Of a stretch of DNA of 64,000 nt, positions 10,799-20,439 are shown in pieces. The stretch is from Vibrio mimicus (GTDB lineage Bacteria; Pseudomonadota; Gammaproteobacteria; Enterobacterales; Vibrionaceae): contig NZ_CP077426.1 in assembly GCF_019048845.1 (NCBI RefSeq), forward strand, positions 1,225,501 to 1,289,500. Reading direction: 5' to 3'. The notes beneath the pieces were generated by a model. The model saw only the letters and a list, made by a program, of their open reading frames with translations. It was not told the DNA's origin and made no database searches. Position 1 is the stretch's first letter. Each line of letters begins with the position of its first letter. Position numbers and translations under genes: made by a program.

Positions 10799-12028
10799 CT
10801 AGGCGCTAAAAGCTCTTGCCACACGACCATCACACTCAATGGTGTACTGCTCAGCATAAGCCGGAATAAAGACAGATTGCCCTTTTGTTACAAGGCATTG
10901 CTCACCATTTGCATGTCGCAATATCATCGAAGAATCGAGAGGCAGCACAATTTCTGCACTTCGAACGCTAATGGCTTGCTGAGCCGCAGGTGGGATGATG
11001 GCAAATTTAAAATCGGCAACCGGGATCGGGTACTGTTCACTTTCCTCAATTATCTCAGGCTTAAGGCGTAGTTGTTCAAGTGGCTTATGTTTGAACTGAG
11101 TACATGCCACCAATTCATCAATATCCATGTATTTTGGTGTTAAACCCGCGCGCAACACGTTGTCGGAGTTGGCCATAATCTCAAGGCCTGTTCCGTGTAA
11201 ATACGCGTGCGGCGTTTCTGAGTCTAAAAACATCGCTTCACCTGGTTGTAAGGTAATCACATTGAGCATTAGAGGAGCGAATAAACCAATGTCATTGGGA
11301 TATTGCTTTTCCAATTCGATGATCAGCTGGAAAAGAGGCAGATCAATCTGCTTAGCTTGGGTCATCAAAGCTCCAAGCGCACGGTTTTTGGCTTCTCCCT
11401 GTAATGAGAGTAACCCTGAGAAAAAGTCTCTGAGCCCTTGTTCTGTCGGATTTGATTGGAATGCGTCAACGAGAGGCTGGATCTCATCTATCGATAACTC
11501 AATAAAGTAGTTAAGGATTTCCTGATTGGCACGAAAGCCGTTCATGGCTTGGTACTCGGTGAGCGCATAAACCAATTCGGGTTTGTGGTTTGGATCTTTG
11601 TAATTTCGGTGGGCAGCCGTGAGCGCAATGCCTAATTGTTCCTCTTGGGCGAAGCCTCGTTCCGCTTGCTGCTTGTTCGGATGGACCTGAATGGAGAGTG
11701 CATTTTCCGCTGCCAAAATTTTAAACAGATAAGGGAGTTCGCCGAACTGCCGCGCAGTATATTCACCCAAAATCACGTTTGGATTTTGCGCAATAAAGTC
11801 GGAAAGTTGAACGATTTTTCCGTTAATGGCGATACCGGAGCATCCATTAGGATGAGCGCCCATCCATAGCTCTGCTTGGGGGGCATGGGTTGGGTTTTCG
11901 AGATCAAACAACTGCTGCAAAGCGGTTTTACTGCCCCATGCGTAGTTTTGGATAGGGTTGGTCATCGGGAAGAATACTGCCTCTGGTAGGGCTGCATCCT
12001 GAGTCGGAATCTGAGTCATTGTCGTCAC
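10799..12028 (-). CDS. manA: mannose-6-phosphate isomerase, class I
   Basis: Zinc enzyme of 409 aa that interconverts mannose 6-phosphate and fructose 6-phosphate. Zinc-site stretches ALSIQVHPNK (about 110-119) and the later LDSETPHAYLHG are present, as is the N-terminal FPMTNPIQNYAWGSK that opens type I enzymes. It lies downstream of the IIABC gene on the same strand, 52 bp away. The pair therefore couples sugar uptake as a phosphate ester with its entry into glycolysis, which points to mannose as the substrate of that PTS (inference). A start at 12019 is also possible. Confidence 0.95.
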   Translation of the reverse strand: MTTMTQIPTQDAALPEAVFFPMTNPIQNYAWGSKTALQQLFDLENPTHAPQAELWMGAHPNGCSGIAINGKIVQLSDFIAQNPNVILGEYTARQFGELPYLFKILAAENALSIQVHPNKQQAERGFAQEEQLGIALTAAHRNYKDPNHKPELVYALTEYQAMNGFRANQEILNYFIELSIDEIQPLVDAFQSNPTEQGLRDFFSGLLSLQGEAKNRALGALMTQAKQIDLPLFQLIIELEKQYPNDIGLFAPLMLNVITLQPGEAMFLDSETPHAYLHGTGLEIMANSDNVLRAGLTPKYMDIDELVACTQFKHKPLEQLRLKPEIIEESEQYPIPVADFKFAIIPPAAQQAISVRSAEIVLPLDSSMILRHANGEQCLVTKGQSVFIPAYAEQYTIECDGRVARAFSA

Positions 12029-12038
12029 CGTTAGAAAG

Positions 12039-12064
12039 ATGGCTTGAGTGGAACCTCAAGCCAT
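12039..12064 (-). promoter_or_regulatory. hairpin between PTS IIABC and manA
   Basis: A perfect 10-bp stem, ATGGCTTGAG (12039-12048) with CTCAAGCCAT (12055-12064), lies in the 52-bp gap. No T run follows on the minus strand, so it looks more like an mRNA-stabilising or attenuating hairpin than a full terminator. Confidence 0.5.
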
Positions 12065-12080
12065 AACGAGGAAGGGAGAA

Positions 12081-13982
12081 TTAAGCCGCAGCGGCTTCAA
12101 ACTTTTGTGAGCGGATTTTTTTGAGCGTCACACAGGTGATGGCGGTGACACCCGCACCAGCTGCCATACAAAGTAGGGCAAGCAGTGGGTAGTTCATTGC
12201 GCCAAGCAGGGCGACTACGGGGCCACCGTGAGCCACACTGTTGGTGATGCCAAAAGAGAATGCCATGACAGCGGCAACCATAGAGCCCAACACGTTGGCT
12301 GGAATGACTGACATTGGGTCTTGCGCTGCAAAAGGAATGGCGCCTTCAGAGATACCGACTAAGCCCATCGCGCCTGCGGCTTTACCTGCTTCAAGCTCAG
12401 AAGACTCAAACAGTTCGAGCTTACGGCCCATCGCTGTTGCGAGTGCCATGCCGAGTGGTGCAACGGGAATCGCACAGGCCATCGCACCCATAAATTGAGT
12501 TTGGCCGCTGGCAATCATGCCTACAGAGAATAGGAAAGCTACTTTGTTGAATGGGCCTCCCATATCAAAGCCTGCCATGCCACCGAGTACGATGCCGAGC
12601 AGAATAACGTTGCCAGAACTCATGCTAGTTAGTAGAGCCGTGAGTCCATCCATAAGGCTCGCAATGGGAGCGCCAATAACGAAAATGAACAGGCCAGCGA
12701 TGAACAGCGATGCCGTGATCGGCGCGATCATGATCGGCACTAGGGGTTGGATAAACTTGTGATAGTTAATGGAAGTAATCCACTTCACGAAATAACCGAC
12801 CAAGAGACCCGCGATGATGGCACCGATAAATCCTGTACCTGCATCGGCGCCATAAAAAGAGCCGTTGTTGGCAATCCAGCCACCAATTAAACCGGGAGCG
12901 AGCGCAGGGCGATCGGCAATGGCGTAGGCGATGTAGCCAGCAAGGATGGGGATCATCAAGGTAAAGGCCACCACGCCCACTTCAAGGATTTGGTTCCACA
13001 TACTGCCCGTTGGAATGGCCATGCCTGCTTCAGTTGGCTCACCACCCACCGCGAGAGCCAGTGCAATTAAAAGGCCGCCGGTCACCACAAATGGGATCAT
13101 GTGTGAAACGCCATTCATCAAAAAGCGATACAAATCCGAGCGAGCTTGTGAGGCTTTGTTTGCCACCGATTGAGTCTTAACCGTTTCAGCTTGATAAGTT
13201 GGTGCACTTAACGCTTCATTAATCAGCTTTTGTGCATCACGAATTGGCGCTTTCACATTTGTTTTGATGAGGCGTTTGCCGGCAAAACGTGCCATGTCGA
13301 CTTGTTTATCACAGGCGACCACAATCGCTTCAGCGCGTTCAATTTCTTCCGCACTTGGGCTATTTTTCACCCCAATCGAGCCATTGGTTTCCACTTTGAT
13401 CTCAAAACCCAAAGCCGCCGCGCCTTTTTCCAGTGCTTCAGCCGCAAGGTAAGTGTGAGCAATACCCGCCGGGCAACCGGTAACACCGATAATCAGCCCT
13501 TTGCTTTCTGCTTGGTTTGCAAGAGGTGTAAGCGCGGATTTTTTCAGCAGTAATTCTAGTGCTTGCTCTGAGTTTTTGGTGTTGAGAAAAGCCTCGATAA
13601 AACCGTCTTCAATCAGTTTGGAAGAGAGTTCGGCCAACACTTCAATGTGGTGGTTATCGCCACCATCGGGCGAGGCGATCATGAAAAAAAGCTTGGAAGG
13701 CAAACCATCTTCTGCGCCATAGTCGATGCCCTCTCGGCTGACACCAATTGCAACAGCTGGTTGAGTCACCGCTGCACTTTTAGCATGCGGAATAGCGACA
13801 CCATCTTCAAATCCGGTATTACCTAACTCTTCACGAGCTTGAATATCTTTTAAGAATGCCGCTTTATCTGAAATTCGCCCTTGGGCATGTAGGATATTTA
13901 TCAGTTCTTCAAATACGGCTTGTTTGGAATTCGCTTGCAGATCAAGCTGAATTAAATCGGCATTAATCAATTGGTTGATCAT
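12081..13982 (-). CDS. fructose-family PTS transporter subunit IIABC (probable mannose uptake)
   Basis: 633-aa phosphotransferase permease. The IIA domain (about 1-150) has the phospho-His in GNTGFEDGVAIPHAK. The IIB domain (about 163-262) has the phospho-Cys in GVTGCPAGIAHTY. The IIC membrane domain (about 285-625) has some eight to ten hydrophobic segments and FDMGGPFNKVAF. It takes phosphate from HPr and phosphorylates sugar during import. Linkage to manA and to a divergent AraC-type gene suggests a mannose-inducible operon; the substrate is inferred, not shown. Confidence 0.93.
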   Translation of the reverse strand: MINQLINADLIQLDLQANSKQAVFEELINILHAQGRISDKAAFLKDIQAREELGNTGFEDGVAIPHAKSAAVTQPAVAIGVSREGIDYGAEDGLPSKLFFMIASPDGGDNHHIEVLAELSSKLIEDGFIEAFLNTKNSEQALELLLKKSALTPLANQAESKGLIIGVTGCPAGIAHTYLAAEALEKGAAALGFEIKVETNGSIGVKNSPSAEEIERAEAIVVACDKQVDMARFAGKRLIKTNVKAPIRDAQKLINEALSAPTYQAETVKTQSVANKASQARSDLYRFLMNGVSHMIPFVVTGGLLIALALAVGGEPTEAGMAIPTGSMWNQILEVGVVAFTLMIPILAGYIAYAIADRPALAPGLIGGWIANNGSFYGADAGTGFIGAIIAGLLVGYFVKWITSINYHKFIQPLVPIMIAPITASLFIAGLFIFVIGAPIASLMDGLTALLTSMSSGNVILLGIVLGGMAGFDMGGPFNKVAFLFSVGMIASGQTQFMGAMACAIPVAPLGMALATAMGRKLELFESSELEAGKAAGAMGLVGISEGAIPFAAQDPMSVIPANVLGSMVAAVMAFSFGITNSVAHGGPVVALLGAMNYPLLALLCMAAGAGVTAITCVTLKKIRSQKFEAAAA

Positions 13983-14353
13983 AGAGACCTCTGTACATTT
14001 TATTTTTATGTCAGAGTTATTCTTTAATTTTTTTATTTTTCTTATTAGTGAAGAAATAAAACATTCACTGGAGGATTGTAACTCTATTGGCTTGGTGTGA
14101 TTTAGATCTCGTAGCGTCTATTGGGGTGGCAAGGCCAATTTTAAGTAATGAGTATAGGGTTAATTCATTAATTTTCATTTGGTTATAATGTGTTTGTTGT
14201 TATTCGTGGTGGAGATTTGTGCTAGAGAATTGGTGTTAACACTGGATTATTGTATCATTCTGGCTTGGGTGTGATGTTGCTCAAAGAGACTCAATGGCAT
14301 TCGGGGTATACCTGACGTTAATAAAAGTGCGATTACGAAGTGAGAGTTTGCAT
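13983..14353. promoter_or_regulatory. divergent control region between PTS IIABC-manA and the AraC-type gene
   Basis: 370 bp without a gene, AT-rich next to the PTS start. A CRP-like site, TGTGA-N6-TCAAA, lies at 14270-14285 before the regulator. A weaker TGTGA-N6-TCTCG begins at about 14096. Both are matches by eye to TGTGA-N6-TCACA and would fit catabolite control of a sugar PTS. Confidence 0.4.
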
Positions 14354-15193
14354 ATGATATTTGATGATTTGATTTCCTCGGTGCTTAATGAGCGTGAATC
14401 ATTTCATCATATTTGGTTTGCGGGTGATTTTCATACACCGCCTGAATTCAGTTATCAGGTGAATTTCCCACGCTTAGAATTGGTCTTAGGTGGAGAGTAT
14501 ATAAATGAAATGGAAAGCCATGACCGTAAAGTTACGAAAATAATTGCCAAAGCTGGAGATGCGATTTTTATTCCCGCTAACTGTTGGAATAAACCGAACT
14601 GGGATACCGATTGTTCAGTGTTGAGCATGTTATTTGGACGCCGCCAACTAGGACTGAGTTTTGTCAGCAAGCGCAAAGGCGAAGCCAACTTTTATGATAT
14701 TCAAAAGCACAGTATCCAAACGCGCTCAGGGTTTGCTATTGATAACATTTTAGAAGCGCTCAGCTCATTGGCGCGTGAGAATCATAAGAAACCGATGGAT
14801 GAGCTGTTGCTGCAAGCTCTCCTTCAATATACCCAGACTATGTTGAATGCGCCGACAGAGCAGCCACAAAACCGAGTGCAGGATCTCTACCAAGGGATCT
14901 GTATCTATATCCAAGAGAATTTTCACCGCCCGATCACGCGAGAGAGTATTGCTTCGCGTTTTAGTATTTCTGCCAACCATTTATCGAGGCTGTTTCGTCA
15001 GCAAGGGCATATGACCTTGGCCGATTACATTACGTGGGTCAGGGTTGATAGAGCAAAATTTATGCTGAAAAAGTACAATTTTAAGCTCAATGAAGTGTCG
15101 CTACGTTGTGGGTTTAAAGATGTGAATTACTTCTGCCGCGTTTTCAAAAATCGTACAGGCCGTACACCAACGGATTATCGCGCTTCAATTTAA
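14354..15193 (+). CDS. AraC-family transcriptional regulator
   Basis: 279-aa regulator. The N-terminal cupin-like sensing domain (about 15-120) contains GDAIFIPANCWNKP. Two helix-turn-helix motifs lie in the C-terminal 100 residues (ISANHLSRLFRQQGHMTLAD and the closing NYFCRVFKNRTGRTPTDYR). It is transcribed away from the IIABC-manA operon, so it is the likely activator of that operon and perhaps of the PTS genes to its right. ATG at 14354 is preferred; the frame is open to 14294. Confidence 0.85.
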   Translation: MIFDDLISSVLNERESFHHIWFAGDFHTPPEFSYQVNFPRLELVLGGEYINEMESHDRKVTKIIAKAGDAIFIPANCWNKPNWDTDCSVLSMLFGRRQLGLSFVSKRKGEANFYDIQKHSIQTRSGFAIDNILEALSSLARENHKKPMDELLLQALLQYTQTMLNAPTEQPQNRVQDLYQGICIYIQENFHRPITRESIASRFSISANHLSRLFRQQGHMTLADYITWVRVDRAKFMLKKYNFKLNEVSLRCGFKDVNYFCRVFKNRTGRTPTDYRASI

Positions 15194-15964
15194 CAGGCGT
15201 GACATCGCGTACATCAGCAGAGCTTGTAAGTCAACGCCACTGCGTGTCAGCAGTAAACGCTCCACCATTTGATCGCACAGTAAATTTCGGGTCAGGTTGG
15301 TTGCGGTAATGATTTGCTCTCGATTGGGCTTACTCGGCATCACCAAAGCAATCGCTAAATGCACCTCTCCCATTTGAGAGGCCCAATCCATCGCCTCATC
15401 ATTCTTAATAACGGCAACCGCAATGTGTTCTATATCTGCAAACATCACATGGGGAATCGCAATCCCAGGCGCTACGCAGGTGGAAGAGCGTTCTTCACGT
15501 TTGATAAAAGCCAAAATCAACTCATCGGGTGAAACGGGGTAGATCAGTTGCGCTAATCCTTTCAAACACTCGAATTTGGTCAGTGTGGTATGGGCTTTGG
15601 CATAGTGCCATTTGACTTCACTCGGCGGGCATATTTGTGGCAAGCGCTCGGCGAGCAGGCTAGAGAACTCATAGTTGATTTTGGAGCCCACGACAGTGTA
15701 ATGCGCAGAAAGCATGTCTTTAATCACGAAACAGGCGAGTTCAGCATCAATGCCGATGGCAGTGATTTGGCATAAATCGCCTTCTTGTAACCCCACCTGC
15801 AATACTGCGAGAGATTTGGTGAGTTCAGCACTGCGGTTTCTGGTGATGTTGATGATATGCAGGGTACTTTTGAACTTACGCGCAACGCGAGACAGCGGTT
15901 GGACAACATGGGCGCTGGCGTTAACATCATTCACCAAGAAGGTGACTTGGAATTCATGCATCAT
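15185..15964 (-). CDS. PTS IIA protein with an N-terminal HPr-like domain
   Basis: 259 aa. Residues 1-90 resemble HPr in length and pattern (ARKFKSTLHI, LAVLQVGLQEGDLCQITAIG). When aligned from the KF of the HPr helix, the active His position appears to be Ser, so this domain may no longer carry phosphate. Residues about 110-259 form a fructose/nitrogen-type IIA domain with the phospho-His in PGIAIPHV. The IIB gene at 15973-16272 is 8 bp upstream on the same strand. The 3' end overlaps the AraC-type gene by 9 bp. Confidence 0.75.
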   Translation of the reverse strand: MMHEFQVTFLVNDVNASAHVVQPLSRVARKFKSTLHIINITRNRSAELTKSLAVLQVGLQEGDLCQITAIGIDAELACFVIKDMLSAHYTVVGSKINYEFSSLLAERLPQICPPSEVKWHYAKAHTTLTKFECLKGLAQLIYPVSPDELILAFIKREERSSTCVAPGIAIPHVMFADIEHIAVAVIKNDEAMDWASQMGEVHLAIALVMPSKPNREQIITATNLTRNLLCDQMVERLLLTRSGVDLQALLMYAMSRLLN

Positions 15965-15972
15965 GCCAAGGA

Positions 15973-16272
15973 TCAGCGACAGTGGACGAGAAAGACTTTA
16001 TCGACATTGAGTAGCACTTCTTCGATCGAGAGCTTCACCACCTTCATCCCTTCAAATCGTGCAGGCTGTTCGATGTCGATATCGGAGACGATCAACACCT
16101 TATCGGCATGAGAGAGGTCATAAGGCGTGAGAGGATTCTCGATACCCATCGCACCTTGAGTTTCCACTTTGATCTGCACATTGTACTTTGGTGCGGCTTT
16201 GGTCAAAGCATCGGCCGCCATATAAGTATGAGCAATGCCCGTTGGGCAGGCGGTGACCGCAACAATTTTCAT
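15973..16272 (-). CDS. PTS fructose-family IIB protein
   Basis: Stand-alone 99-aa IIB protein with the phospho-Cys9 in AVTACPTGIAHTY and the family stretch VETQGAMGIEN. It would accept phosphate from the neighbouring IIA and pass it to sugar bound by a IIC partner. No separate IIC gene adjoins it, so it probably works with one of the IIC domains encoded nearby. It forms a two-gene unit with the HPr-like/IIA fusion. Confidence 0.88.
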   Translation of the reverse strand: MKIVAVTACPTGIAHTYMAADALTKAAPKYNVQIKVETQGAMGIENPLTPYDLSHADKVLIVSDIDIEQPARFEGMKVVKLSIEEVLLNVDKVFLVHCR

Positions 16273-16501
16273 GGAAATCCCTCATTGTTATTTTTGCGGC
16301 GATAGTAACATAGCGCTTGGCAAATACTCCGTTTTCGGCCAAGACCCAGTTCACAGTTCAAATTGAATGTTACATTAATCCAGTTATTGCATCTTTTGTC
16401 CTGTGTCTTGAAAGAGTATCGCTCGTTACTCTAGCCACGCGCGTACGCGAGGCGCATCGGTATGGCAATGCCAATTCAAACAACAGTAAGGTAAAACAAT
16501 T

Positions 16502-18367
16502 GTGGATATTACCCATCTGATCGAACCTGAAATCATCTGTTTAGATCTGAAAGCTAATAACAAAGAAGATGTTCTGATTGAGCTGGTTGAGTTGCTCGAT
16601 AACGCAGGAAAATTGACCGATAAGCAGCAATTTTTAAACGACATCTGGCGACGAGAAGAGATCGGAAATACAGGGTTTGAAGAAGGAATTGCCATTCCAC
16701 ACGCCAAAAGTGCTGCGGTGGCGTTGCCTGCAGTCGTCGTGGGTATTAGCCGCCAAGGGATAGATTACGGTGCAGAAGATGGTCAGCTTTCTGATGTGTT
16801 TTTTATGCTGGCATCACCGGATGGAGAAGATCATCACCACATTGAAGTATTGGCACAAATCTCCAGTAAATTGATTGAAGAGGGATTTGTTGAACAGCTT
16901 AAAGCCGCAGAAAGTGTTGAGCAGGCACTCGCCCTTTTCATTCACCCACACCATTCAACATTAAGCTCTACACCGGTAATGGATTATGCCGATTACCAGC
17001 CGCTAAGCCCAATGGCACAAAGATTAGCTCGCGTTAAAGAGCATCTATTATTTGGTACCTCTCACATGATGCCGTTTATCGTGGCAGGTGGGGTATTACT
17101 CTCGCTTTCAGTGATGATGTCTGGTCACGGAGCGGTGCCAGAAGAGGGCGTGTTGGCGGATATCGCTCAAATGGGTATTGCCGGTTTAACCCTATTTACG
17201 GTGGTATTGGGTGGTTATATCGCTTACTCGATGGCAGATAAACCCGGTTTGGCCCCCGGCATGATTGGCACCTGGATTGCGATAAACCAATATCAAACCG
17301 GCTTTATTGGCGCGATCATCGTGGGTTTTTTTGCAGGCTTTGTGGTTCGTCAGCTGAAAAGAATCGCTCTCCCCGACAGCATGAGTTCGCTGGGTTCCAT
17401 CTTCATCTATCCGCTGGTGGGGACGTTTGTAACCTGTGGTTCTGTGATGTGGTTAATCGGCGCACCGATTGCCAGCAGTATGCTGTGGCTCAATCAATTT
17501 TTGGCATCGATGGCCGATTCCGGCAAAGTGGTGCTCGGAGCGGTATTGGGGGCGATGACTGCCTTTGACATGGGCGGCCCAATCAATAAAGTCGCCACGC
17601 TGTTTGCCCAAACTCAAGTCAACACCCAACCTTGGCTAATGGGTGGGGTGGGCATTGCCATTTGCACCCCACCATTGGGGATGGCGCTTGCGACCTTATT
17701 GTCACCAAGTAAATTCAAGCGGGATGAACGTGAAGCCGGAAAAGCGGCGGGTATCATGGGTATGATTGGCATTAGTGAAGGGGCGATTCCGTTTGCCGCC
17801 GCTGATCCCGCGCGCGTGCTACCTGCAATTATTGCGGGTGGTATTGTTGGCAACGTGATTGGTTTTCTCTTTCAAGTGCTCAATCATGCCCCTTGGGGCG
17901 GTTGGATTGTGCTGCCAGTTGTGGACGGCAAGCTAGGGTATATTCTTGGCACTATCGCCGGTGCATTTACCACGGCACTGATTGCTATTGCCCTGAAGAA
18001 AACGGTGCACGAGCAGGACAATGAGCAGGGGCAGTCACTTGCTTTTTCATCGGTGATTGGAGAAGGGCAAGCCGACATTCTTGCCGTCACCTCGTGCCCT
18101 TCTGGCGTTGCTCATACGTTTTTAGCGGCTAAATCACTCGAAAAAGCCGCCTGTCTGGCGGGAGTGAAAATCAAAGTAGAAACACAAGGCGCCAACGGCA
18201 TCATCAATCGAATCACGGCCAAAGATGTGCAACGAGCGAAGCTGGTGATCTTTGCGCACGATGTGGCAATTAAAGAACCAGAACGCTTCAAGCACATTAA
18301 AGTCATTGACGTGACAACGAAAGACGCGATTTTAAATGCCGCGGCATTGGTGCAGATAAAGCGATAA
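16502..18367 (+). CDS. fructose-family PTS transporter, domain order IIA-IIC-IIB
   Basis: 621-aa permease starting with GTG at 16502 (VDITHLIEPE). The IIA domain (about 1-145) has the phospho-His in GNTGFEEGIAIPHAK. The IIC membrane domain (about 175-510) contains FDMGGPINKVATLF. A C-terminal IIB domain (about 520-621) has the phospho-Cys in VTSCPSGVAHTF. The domain order differs from the IIA-IIB-IIC protein at 12081-13982, while the IIC part closely resembles that of 18441-19844, so the two probably arose by duplication. The substrate is unknown. Confidence 0.9.
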   Translation: MDITHLIEPEIICLDLKANNKEDVLIELVELLDNAGKLTDKQQFLNDIWRREEIGNTGFEEGIAIPHAKSAAVALPAVVVGISRQGIDYGAEDGQLSDVFFMLASPDGEDHHHIEVLAQISSKLIEEGFVEQLKAAESVEQALALFIHPHHSTLSSTPVMDYADYQPLSPMAQRLARVKEHLLFGTSHMMPFIVAGGVLLSLSVMMSGHGAVPEEGVLADIAQMGIAGLTLFTVVLGGYIAYSMADKPGLAPGMIGTWIAINQYQTGFIGAIIVGFFAGFVVRQLKRIALPDSMSSLGSIFIYPLVGTFVTCGSVMWLIGAPIASSMLWLNQFLASMADSGKVVLGAVLGAMTAFDMGGPINKVATLFAQTQVNTQPWLMGGVGIAICTPPLGMALATLLSPSKFKRDEREAGKAAGIMGMIGISEGAIPFAAADPARVLPAIIAGGIVGNVIGFLFQVLNHAPWGGWIVLPVVDGKLGYILGTIAGAFTTALIAIALKKTVHEQDNEQGQSLAFSSVIGEGQADILAVTSCPSGVAHTFLAAKSLEKAACLAGVKIKVETQGANGIINRITAKDVQRAKLVIFAHDVAIKEPERFKHIKVIDVTTKDAILNAAALVQIKR

Positions 18368-18394
18368 CATTCTGAATCACTACACTTGAGATAG

Positions 18395-18422
18395 AAAAAG
18401 AGCCCTTGGGGGAAAGGGCTCT
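18395..18422 (-). terminator. terminator of the IIA / IIC-IIB unit
   Basis: The stem AGAGCCCTT (18399-18407) / AAGGGCTCT (18414-18422) is followed on the minus strand by a T run (the AAAAA at 18395-18399). It ends minus-strand transcription after the gene at 18441. The plus-strand side lacks a T run. Confidence 0.75.
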
Positions 18423-18440
18423 GGGGGAGGAGCTTAAGAT

Positions 18441-19844
18441 TTAAGCTTGGATAAGTTCGGCGGCTTTTTTCATCGCCTCCTTGGTCGAGCATTCGATGAC
18501 TTTCGCGTTGGCAAAGCGGTGAGCATCTTTCACTTGGATATCGTGAGCGAGGATAACTAGCTTCGCGTTTGCGACATCTAGGTCTGTGATGCGGTTTTTA
18601 ATGCCATTTTGACCTTGCGTTTCGACTTTGATTTTGATGCCAGCGGCTGCGCCTGCTTTCTCAAGTGCTTTGGCTGCCATGAAAGTGTGTGCTACACCAG
18701 ATGGGCAACAAGTGACAGCAACGATATCGTACTCGCCTTCGCCGGCTGCTGGAGCCGCTTGAGCTTGCGTTGGTGCAGCTTCTGCAATTTCGTCTTCCAC
18801 TTCTTCTTCCGCGACTGGTTTCCAGAAGCCAACGATGAGTGCAGTGGTGAGTGAGCCTAGTGCGATACCTACAACGTACATTGGAATGTTGCTTGATACC
18901 GGTGCTGTGATGAGACCGCCCCAAGGAGCATGAAGTAGAACGTTAGTCAGGAAGCCAAACACACAGCCAACGATACCACCAGCAACGATGGAAGGAAGCA
19001 CGCGCATTGGGTCATTTGCTGCGAATGGGATAGCACCTTCAGAGATACCGATAGAACCCATGATCGCTGCTGCTTTACCCGCTTCTTGTTCTTGTTTGGT
19101 GAATTTTTTCTTGAACAGGAACGTGGCTAGCGCCATGCCGAGAGGAGGCGTACAGATTGCGATGCCCACACCACCCATTAGCCATGGTTGGGTATCCACT
19201 TGAGTTTGAGCGAATAGCGTTGCGACCTTGTTGATTGGACCGCCCATATCGAATGCCGTCATACCACCAAGAATCGTACCTAACACCACCTTAGAAGCGC
19301 CAGCCATAGAAGCTAGGAATTCGTTCATAGACGCCATGAACAGTTTGATTGGCTCACCGATACCCCATAAAACGATGCCTGCGGAGATAAGTGTACCGAT
19401 AAGTGGGTAGATGAAGTAAGCGCCCAACGCAGTCATGTTAGCCGAAAGAGGGATCTTCTTAAGTTGGAATACCACACCACCGGCGATGAAGCCCGCTACG
19501 ATACAACCAAGGAAACCGCCGCCCATATCCGCCATGATGCCAGAAGAGATCATCGCTGGCGCAAGAGCTGGTTTGTCTGCAATGGAATAACCGATGAAAC
19601 CACCCAAAATAATCGGGAACAGCACCAGACCTTTAATACCGATATTGGAAATATCCGCTAATAAGCCATCGGCAGGAACGGCACCTTTACCGGATGCCAT
19701 TACTGCAAGTGCCAATAATACGCCGCCAGCAACAATAAATGGCAACATATGTGAGGTGCCAAATAAAAGGTGGCCTTTCATGGTACTGAGGAGTTTTTTG
19801 AAATCGCTACTATTATTGGTAGCTTGAGCGGTTAGGGTACTCAT
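18441..19844 (-). CDS. fructose-family PTS transporter subunit IICB
   Basis: 467 aa. The IIC membrane domain (about 20-345) contains FDMGGPINKVATLF. An Ala/Glu/Gln-rich linker (about 350-370) leads to a IIB domain (about 372-467) with the phospho-Cys in AVTCCPSGVAHTF. It lacks its own IIA, which is supplied by the gene 11 bp upstream on the same strand (19856-20296). IIA followed by IIC-IIB is a common split arrangement in the fructose superfamily. The transported sugar cannot be named from sequence. Confidence 0.9.
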   Translation of the reverse strand: MSTLTAQATNNSSDFKKLLSTMKGHLLFGTSHMLPFIVAGGVLLALAVMASGKGAVPADGLLADISNIGIKGLVLFPIILGGFIGYSIADKPALAPAMISSGIMADMGGGFLGCIVAGFIAGGVVFQLKKIPLSANMTALGAYFIYPLIGTLISAGIVLWGIGEPIKLFMASMNEFLASMAGASKVVLGTILGGMTAFDMGGPINKVATLFAQTQVDTQPWLMGGVGIAICTPPLGMALATFLFKKKFTKQEQEAGKAAAIMGSIGISEGAIPFAANDPMRVLPSIVAGGIVGCVFGFLTNVLLHAPWGGLITAPVSSNIPMYVVGIALGSLTTALIVGFWKPVAEEEVEDEIAEAAPTQAQAAPAAGEGEYDIVAVTCCPSGVAHTFMAAKALEKAGAAAGIKIKVETQGQNGIKNRITDLDVANAKLVILAHDIQVKDAHRFANAKVIECSTKEAMKKAAELIQA

Positions 19845-19855
19845 AATTTCACGCC

Positions 19856-20296
19856 TTATGATTGAATTAAAATATTAAGGATCTGATGTTCATTTTTTGC
19901 GTTATGAATATCTTCAATAAATTCTTCGCTAAATTTTCCGAATAATTCTTGAAGAACATAAATATGGTGGTCTGCGCCGTTGTCGGGAGAGGCAATCATG
20001 AAGAATACGGTCGGTTTGATGCCTTCTTCATCTCCATATTCAATGCCTTCGTGCTTTACACCAACAGCGATGGCAGGTTTTGTAACGGCTTTACTTTTTG
20101 AGTGTGGGTAGGCGATGCCATCCATTGACGTGACACTTAATCTTTCACGTATTTCAATGTCGTTTAAAAAATCCTCTTTGTTACTGATGCGGTTATTCTC
20201 AAATAACATTTGCGCCAATTCTGCAAAAACTTCATTTTTACTATTTGCTTGAAGGTTGCCTTTAATTAAATGGACGTTGGTGAGTTCGGTGATCAT
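19856..20296 (-). CDS. PTS fructose-family IIA protein
   Basis: 146-aa stand-alone IIA. The start ITELTNVHLIKGNLQANSK matches the IIA domains of the neighbouring fused permeases. The phospho-His lies in SMDGIAYPHSKSK (about 60-72), a variant of the GxAIPHAK motif with Tyr for Ile. It should phosphorylate the IIB domain of the downstream protein. Confidence 0.88.
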   Translation of the reverse strand: MITELTNVHLIKGNLQANSKNEVFAELAQMLFENNRISNKEDFLNDIEIRERLSVTSMDGIAYPHSKSKAVTKPAIAVGVKHEGIEYGDEEGIKPTVFFMIASPDNGADHHIYVLQELFGKFSEEFIEDIHNAKNEHQILNILIQS

Positions 20297-20439
20297 TTAT
20301 TGGCTCATAAAGTATTTAACTGATGAGCTAAAATTAATGGATGTCGAGTTTTACTGAAATAGCAAAAATAATTCACTCACTATAGATTTGTACCACACAC
20401 GATTAAGTGTGATATTCATCGTTCTATATCTTTCCTTCT
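20297..20439. promoter_or_regulatory. upstream region of the PTS IIA gene
   Basis: AT-rich region with one CRP half-site, TGTGA at 20408-20412 followed after six bases by TCGTT. It is expected to hold the minus-strand promoter of the IIA/IICB unit. Nothing more can be supported. Confidence 0.25.
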
